Shown here one piece after another: positions 38,701 to 47,700 of a stretch of DNA of 64,000 nt. The first letter of the stretch is position 1; every line of letters begins with the position of its first letter. Origin of the DNA: Antedon mediterranea (lineage: Eukaryota > Echinodermata > Crinoidea > Comatulida > Antedonidae); the NCBI RefSeq assembly GCF_964355755.1, contig NC_092671.1, forward strand, positions 17,209,501 through 17,273,500, read 5' to 3'. The position numbers and the translations under genes were made by a program. The notes under the pieces are model-generated. The model saw only the letters and a list, made by a program, of their open reading frames with translations. It was not told the origin of the DNA and made no database searches.

Positions 38701-41700
38701 ATTAAACTTATAGCTCTTTAACTATGTAGGCCTATTTACACTACGAATGCTAACCCTAGCTCTAGGCCTACTCTTCTTAATTAAAAAAAAGAGTCGGGTG
38801 CGACGAATACACGTCGCGGGTATGTTGCATCTTTTTTTTTTTTTTTGGAGAATTAAGAGGGGGTGACTAGCCACACTAAATACCACCCCCCCCCCCCACC
38901 CCATAGATCCACCACTGGCCTTGTTTTATGTTAAGATTGTCTGTGGATATACCATGTTAGAAGACTAAAATGTAGAAGATGTCATAAATATATTTCCTAT
39001 TATGACACAATTATGATTTACATTGAAATAATTTTCACATTTTAACAGAACACCTGTTTACGTATTGTAGTATAGAGTGTGGTTTTTTTTTTATAGTTTT
39101 ACTAATAAAAATTGACATTAATGTTATTCCAAAAGATTATATTAAGGTTGTACAAGACAAGAACACATATGGATGCAAGATTATGATATTAATAGATAAA
39201 AATGATAGAGTATCTGGTAGTATGTATGCTAGATAAAAAAAAAACATCATTTCTTTGAAAGATTCAATAAATGTTAAAAGTTATAAATTCTTGTGGGTGA
39301 CAAGTACATTGTGTTTTTCATTTGTGCTTCATGTGTGCAATAATTATTAAAATAATTTAAATGAGACCTCATGAGAGGTAAGAGTACCGATAAAGACTTA
39401 GAGCGCATTCATTAATATTATACTAAAGCATCTTTCTAAACATTACCATAATATTTCAAGATGGCCACTTTAGTTAGTAATGCTTTTTCAAATCTATCTT
39501 TCTTAAAACACCTGTTTAATATTTCCTGCATATTCAAATTATTATTCTCTTTTTGGTGCTTATTTTTTAAAGCTCTGGAGTGATATAAACTTTTGACAGC
39601 ATCTTAAAAATTTGTGCTGAAAATGAAAAAAAAATTCTGAATATTGGCATAGCAAAACATCCACTATAATAACTTGATATGAAATACAAAACCAGTTATA
39701 TTACTCCATATAAGGACACAAAGACGACATTTTGATCTAATAATTTATGATTTCCAAGGATATATCTAACAAAAACTATTGAATGGTATTGATTTGTTTC
39801 ACTCTCATGCTAAGTTGTGATTATCTTTAAGGATCAAGAAGGAATAATGATGGAAACTCAGGAAGAAACATTAGGGAGAATACAGTTTTCTCTTCATTAC
39901 AATTTTACGGAACAAACCCTAATACTGAAGATCATTCGTGCCCAGGATCTTCCTGCAAAAGATCTTAGGTAAGTACTTTGTTGTGAGGTCCGTGTTTTCC
40001 AGAATGATCAGAAAATCCGGACAGGACATTGTGGACAGATGAAGGGAACCTTAGGGGAGAATGAAGTTGTGGTATATGTCATCCACACCTGTGCGCAATT
40101 CAGCCCAGTAGGTTACAGATTATTTCCCCCATACATTTTAATCAAAATGGTACTGGGTTTGACCAACTAGCGTTATGTTCCCAACTAGTCATCCATTTCA
40201 TAGAAGTACTGATGGCGACTGTAAAATGGACCCGAGACATGACTTTCTTCGACTCTTAGTTGATAGAAGTTTTTGAATATTTTGTTAGGATAGAGATGAC
40301 AAATAATAGAAGTAGAATAGTAGAAAACAAATCTCTTTACGCCAAATTACATTACAACAAGTATATAAGAATAATTTTATTATTACACTGTAACTTCTTA
40401 AAGGTAAAGCAGATATCCTTGAAAAATATAATGAGTTTGTGAATGGTTTATTCATGTACTAATGGCTTATTATTGTACAATAATGGTTTGTATTTATGCA
40501 CTAATGGCTTATTATTGTCTGATAATGTTTTGTATTTATGTATCTTACAATGCATCAATTATTATTCATTCATGCTCACAAGATGAGGTGTTAAATACTG
40601 TAATGTTTTTTGTAACAACCATTTAATCTTTCTATGAATTTCTACTGGTTTTGCCGAACCATACGGAGTTATACTGAGTCATGCAGAATAAAACATGTTC
40701 AGGGTATTGAGTTTTTCTTTATCAGCCACTGGATGGTTTTAGATTTAAAAGTACATTATTATTTAAAATACAGTACAGCGAGTACATTATTTTTTGTTTA
40801 TAAAATATAAAATGATTACACATATGTTGTTGTAATACAGTTGGAAAGTGGATCATTTTTAATGAAAATATTATTAAAGTTTAATAACTCTGTTGTCTAT
40901 GAACACTTAGGGTTTTTGTTAAGCCAGAGAGACGCCAAGAAGTTTATGCGGCTGTTTTGGTTTTGGTAATTTTCTGAGTCTAAGTCTAAGTCAGAGGCTT
41001 CCTTAAATTCCTCGTACCAAAATGGTCTCTTCCTATTTATTCTTTAGCTCTCTTTCCTCTTAAATAGTATATAAATATATATCCTTTCATATAAATACAG
41101 ACTACACATTAATACATACTTGTTATGTCTTAATCTAATGGTAAATTGATTTTAATGTTAAAATATTGTTATGTCAGGATTTTAAAATTAGCTTTCCTTC
41201 TTAAGTGCAAACTCTGGGAGGTAATTGATTGTTACTTTCTTGTTGGATACTTTGTTACCAAGGTAACTAAAACTTGCCATATCTGCAATGAATTGTGATA
41301 ATTGATAAAAAAAAAGTAGGCCTTATGATAAATTGTGTAATTATTACTTTTGATTTGATTTGTGTTATGCATCTAATTCTACCAATGACATAGTATAGGG
41401 TCATCTTTAAACTAGCTTATAGTATGCGTGTTTCTCGTTATATAAATTGTAGTATTCTATATTTTAAAATTCCTTTCAAGGTAATATTAATCCTAGTAAT
41501 TTCATTTACACATTTCTCACAGTAAAACAGTGGGAAAACCTACTTTTTGTTATTTAACCCATCAAAGCCAACCAGAAAAGAAGGGTGTGTTACACCATGT
41601 ATTCCAATATAAATTGTCCGGCGCACACTGTGAGCAAAGTGTTATTTGTGTCAGTTGGCTCAGCCGATAGCTATAGTGTGAGCCGGGCTTTATGTTACAA

Positions 41701-44700
41701 ATGTCTTCTGCAGTTGATACATTCTAAACGTTTACTTTACTTTCCTTTTTTTACTAGTTATTTGCTGTTATGGGAGGTCACACAAAGTTCCGGTGTTCAA
41801 CCGGTTAATAGTAATTCACCACGCTCTTGTTGGAACATGCTCAAAGCAAAGCATTGTTGTTACGCTTGCATTACGTGGGTTGCGCTTTCCGGGGCTTTAT
41901 CTGGTAAAAATTGGTATTTACCACGCTATGTGAAGAGATTGATATTAGGACATTTACTTTTTATCATGTGACCCATAATCGTCTAATCAAATGACAGGAA
42001 TCTATTTAGGTGTTATATAATAATGTTTATTTTCCATCCAAACTTTTAAACCAAATAACGTTTAATATTATTGGTTTGATTTCACAGTGGCACCAGTGAT
42101 CCATTTGTCAAAATCTTATTACTTCCAAATAAAAAGAGCAAAATGGAAACAAAGGTGAAGAAAAAGAAACTGAACCCAACTTGGCATGAGACGTTTCTAT
42201 TTGAAGGTACATGTACAGAACATAATTACCTATTATCTAAAGCTCTGTCTACACTAGTTTGACAACAAAAAGTGTGATGTGCCCAAATATGGTAGTCATT
42301 GTGTCCATATATGGGCACATCACATTTTTTGTCACATGAAGTTTGATAGTGTAGACAGAGCTAAAAGCGTAAACATACATTTTAAGTTATTGTTAAGCAT
42401 ATACAAAAAAGTATGATGTACCCAAATATGGTAATTTGACCTGGCCCTGACACTAGCCATATTATTACAAAATAGGCAAATCACCCAAATTTGGTCTTGG
42501 AATATTAGTACTACTTCAGTTGAAGCAGTGTAGTATATTGATGCTATTGCTACAATTAATTTTTATGTTAAATGTATTAGGAGTATGGTATTGTCCCTAT
42601 AGCAAGAAAAATAGTAATTTTGACTAACAAACATAAATAAAGATCTATTGCAAAGCCCCATTGTGATTACCAAATTATAAAAAGAAAACTGATCAAGGCA
42701 TAGACTGATAACTGCAATAAATTTATTGTAGGGTTTAATTAATAACATAATGAGTATAATTTATATGGTAATTATTCTGATATTCTAATTACAATGTTCC
42801 TAGTTATCTTATGCTAATCTTATCATATCTTGAATAAACAGTAGTTTAGTAGCAACTGCTATTTTATAGCCTGTGGATTGAATTCCCATTACGATATCAT
42901 GATACAAATTATTTTTATTTTTTAAAAATGGTATATACGTAAGTAGTACCTATAATCTTTTTTATTTAATTATTAATTTTATCCTTTGAATTTGTAAAAT
43001 TGAATGTGAGCCAACATAATTATACTATAGTAGAAACCCTAGTGGACACCTTGACTTCAGCAAAGTGTCCCCTTGATAGAAGTGTTGCCTCAATAGGGAT
43101 TACCAGTAGTAGTATATTTATCCTCATTATTTTCACAAGAAAAGTATCCCATTAGGCGTGTCCCCTGTCCTGAATAGAGGTTCTATTATATTGTCACCAA
43201 AAGAAAATAGCCTGGAACCCAGAATTGTCAAAAACGCAATAACAAATTGCCAATTCAATTTTTCTTTAAGGTTTTCCATATAATAAATTGCAAGAGCGAA
43301 TTCTGCATTTACAAGTACTGGACTATGATAAATTCAGTAGAAATGATGCAATAGGTGAAGTGAATATACCATTATGTGACATTGAGCTTGCCAAAGAAAC
43401 TACGTATTGGAAAAACCTGTTACCAAGCAAAAAATCGGCTGTAAGTCTACTTTGAACTTATACAATTAACCTGATCTTAAAGGCCCATTTACACTAGGAA
43501 GATAACGATCAATATGTATTTTTCATTACATAAACAAAATAAATTTAATCTAGTGTAAATGGGCCTTAAGGGGGCAACCAAAGAAGTAACTGGTGCTGCT
43601 AATACATATTTTCTAGTAATATAATTGAATATACTGTATCCTAGATCTGGTGGTGGAACAAGTCTTCTTTGATAAAGACTATAAACCATTTGCCCAGTTA
43701 CCTGTTTATACATTTTTAGTTCCCTATCTGATACACAGTTTATTCATTTTATTCAATCCACAATCAATTGGTATCATATATTATTACTGTTGGTAGTTTT
43801 TACTAATATGCAATGCTGAAGTTATTTACACATTTAGTACTGTATTAAGAGTAAGAATGTATTTGGCATATAATATAACTGTAATTGTGTGGAAAATCTC
43901 AATAATTGTGCATTTCTATACACTGTACTATATATGGTAGAATAGTGAGGGTTAGCAAACATGACTAATACTCATTATTTTGCATTTTGAAGAGTAATTA
44001 TAGTACATTGAATAATAAAATAGCCCCTTAAATGTCTATACACATAAATCAATTAATAAACAATATTTGTAACTAAAAGAAACTAGAACCTTACCTTCAA
44101 ATGATTAAGTCCAATATAGCTACCAATAGGTAAAGTAATTCCAAGTGTATTATATAATTAAGAATATAAGATGGAGCTGTATTATAAGACTAGGCCTCTA
44201 CACAAAAAGGTGTGGCCTTATTGTAGATAGAAACACACTGTCCAGCAGTAGGGAATACAACAATAGCAACAAGTAGAACAAAGCAGAACAAATGTACACA
44301 TGTGCTAGTACTGTATTTAAATTAGGATGCAAATTAGCAAGGCTCAAGAGGATAGGAAACTACTAGAAACAGTAATCTTGAAAAGAAAAAAATAATAAAG
44401 AAAGAAAACAGAAAATGTGTTACATTCATAACCAACATTTTCATTATTATCGTCATTCTCATATCCTTATCATCCTCATCATTTTCATCCTCATCATATC
44501 ATTTATCATCGTCTTCATTATCACTATCTTCATATCATTATCATTAACATCATCATATCATCTTCATTATTATCATCCTCATATCATTATCAACATCATT
44601 ATATCATTTATCTTAATATTATGTATCACCATCTTCATTGTCATCCTATCATTTATCATCATCATATCATGTATCATCATCTTCATTATCATTCTCACTT

Positions 44701-47700
44701 TAGTTTTATCATCATCATCAACACTATCAATGTCACTACTAATATTTCATCATCCTCATATCATTATCATTTATCACCATCATCATATCATTTAACACTA
44801 TTTTCATTATCATCATATCATTTATCACCATCTTCGTATCATTTATCACTATCTTCATTATCATCATATCATTTATCACCATCCTCATATCATTTATTAT
44901 CATCATATCATCATTTATTATATTGTATTTATCATCATCTTCTATTATATCATTCTCACTCCAGTTTCATCACCATCATCAACATACTGTATGTCAACAT
45001 TGTTTATCCTCACCACCAATATTATCATCACTCAGCTAAATTATCAGTTCTCATTCAAGCATTATACAGTGCTCATGTTTCACATTTAAAAGCATTTTAT
45101 GTCTTTTCAAGTTAATATCAATACCACTACAATCGTATTGTTATGAACCTTCATCTAAGGTATTAAATCTTTTGTTTATTTATCAGTCAGGTTTTCTGCT
45201 AATTACTAACCCCCAGTGTTCATAGCTAGATTCTACTCAAATTTCCATAAGGATTTCCGAAAAAAATCTTTCAATGTACATATTTACATTACAAGGCAAT
45301 TAGTAAAATTAACGCAGTTGTCATAGCGATTTTTGTGAGCATCTTAGACATCATCTATTGACTGGATGAAATATATCGTTATCGACTGACAAATTAACGC
45401 ACCATTCATAACAAAATTCTGACATACCATTTTCCTCTGGGCAAGGAAATGGAGTGTTACAAACTTAATCCAAGTACAGTAACTAAGAATAATTTCAATA
45501 TGAATAAATAGATCTGCTTAACAAGTAAGATCAATAAAGGTTGTGTGTAAGGTTATTTTTTTTCTACCGGTATGTAGAAATTAATTTTAACATTTTGTTG
45601 AATGTATAATTTTAATTAATTATTATTTTTCTATAAAACTAACTAAATAGAACATATCTGAAATAACAAATATTCTGTATATTCATACAATTGAACATTT
45701 AAAAAACAAAACATTTACATTTGAAACAGATGAATTATGGTAGTAAAACATACAAGACATTAAGCATTTTTAAGGTGAAATTGGTGAATGTAAAAAAAAA
45801 TTACTACTGTAAACTATTTAAGATTAGTGTTTTTAAATTATATATTTTGAGTTCTCTTCTATTACATACATTCGCACATATTTCCTCACCTTATTGTTTC
45901 AAATAAATTTATTAAATTTCAGTATATTACCAGGGGGTTTAGAATTAATGTTCTATTCCTGTTGTGTTTATATATTATTATAATTTATATATTAAATAAT
46001 GCTTAAAGAGTGCCCATGGCCTAAAGCCTAAGCCAGCACTATTTGAGCCATAGATAATTTATGCACAAGTTAGATTTAACGCCATTCTAACATGATGATT
46101 TTTATGTTCAATTCTATGTTTTTACGATATTTTATTCCTATTGTTCATGATTGAATTAGCATCCACCAAGAAGATTTATATAATCATATAAATTGAGCTT
46201 TAAAGCCTACTTTTCACCTGTTGTCTTTTTGCTATCATTATGTTCAGTGAGAAAGCCTAATAAATCCTTAAAACAGGCAGCTCCGTTTCAGAATAAATAA
46301 ATTATCTTATTCATTGGAACTGATGTTCATCAGTTCTGTTACAACATGTAACTACATTATTGAGTGGATGACCCATTTTAGTATGAAAGGGTTGATATAA
46401 AACAGTGCTGCACTGCCTTAGAAAAAAGCACGTTAAAAAAGAATATGTACAGGTATGTTTGTAAAACATACAATCACATTATTAAATTTGCTTTCTGACA
46501 ACAGAAAAAATGTTACCATGCTGTTGTTACCACTCAATTGTGAGAAAAACAACAGCAAGTTGTGAAATAGGTTGAAATTAATGTATTTTAATATTATATA
46601 TTTGTTTAGGGCAAGCTGGGTGATGTTCTATTTTCAATCATGTATGTACCCTCGCAAGGCCAACTAACAATAGTAATAATGAAATGCAGGAATCTTCAAG
46701 CTAAGGATATAACAGGCAAATCGGGTAAAGTTGCATTTCTTTTTCAGTTTATTAGAAGACTCCTGTATAACCACTGGTTGGGGAAGTGTATTTACTAAAA
46801 TATACTAGGTTGTCTGGTAGTAGATATTTGTATATTGCTTATAATACATATGGTATATTGACTGGGCTGAGGGGCATGGTTAAAAATAGTAGCCCTCCGT
46901 GATCTGGAGACTATGCTATAGTATGTCTCCAGATCACCCCACTGAAATCTCAGTCAATATTTGTTTTATATACTGTACCATACAATTTGTGTGTAGGCTA
47001 GGTCCTAGCCCGAAGCATAATATCTCTATGCCCGAAGCGAAACCATAACATGGACTTAGTTGGTGTAGGCCTTGTAGCTAGTGGCACAATTCATTGTTCT
47101 TTCGCAAACAGCAAACATCATCAAAAGGCCTAGATTTGATAATTCATCGCTTTCAGCTATGCAATAAATTTCCCCAAAGCATGCTTTATTTGTTTCTTCA
47201 TATTTTAACTGGCCACTCAACTTACTAATTCTTCCAATTCTTCCAGCCAACTTCTAAAAGTTCAACAAGCTAGCTATATTCAACAAATAATCACAATTGG
47301 TGTACAGGTCAAATTGTTATTTAGGATGAAACACGGACATGCATAGTTTAGTGGGGCTACAGTTCCGGGCATGGCAATAAATAGACTACCGATTAACCAA
47401 TGAGGTGCTGGTATATAAATATTTCTGTATGCTTGAGTAATCAACTTTCATTCATAAAAATATGAAGAAAAAAAATAAAATGAAAAGAATGTTTTATATA
47501 TTTTGGTCTCATGTTTTAAATGAATACAAATTAATATCTATAGCAGGTATAGAATAATTATCATTTATCTGAGGTATGATTAATATTCTTGAATGTAATT
47601 TGTTTCATTATTTGCTTATGGGATAAAATCACTCACAATACAGTCAATATTGGATTACATCTCGATTTATTAATCAAAAATAATTTGTTGGCCTTTTTTT

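Larger units (their letters stand above)
33921..39831. other. SYT7 intron 4, with repeats listed separately
   Basis: A 5.9-kb AT-rich intron. Besides the elements at 35579-35730, 36289-36450, 36540-36640 and 37513-37742, it shows a less AT-rich stretch near 38010-38600 and long T (38831-38845) and C (38887-38898) homopolymers. No conserved exon was recognised. Confidence 0.4.

Noticed and set aside
41585-41971. 128-codon ORF in SYT7 intron 5
   Set aside because: It lies in transposon-like sequence sharing an end with 36150-36185 and has no recognisable domain.
44415-45115. ORFs of 126 and 164 codons rich in His, Ile, Ser and Tyr
   Set aside because: They are products of an ATC/TCA low-complexity tract in which stops are rare.
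47056-47250. 64-codon minus-strand ORF starting [15 protein letters not shown]
   Set aside because: Protein-like at first sight, but no family recognised and no supporting splice sites or neighbours.
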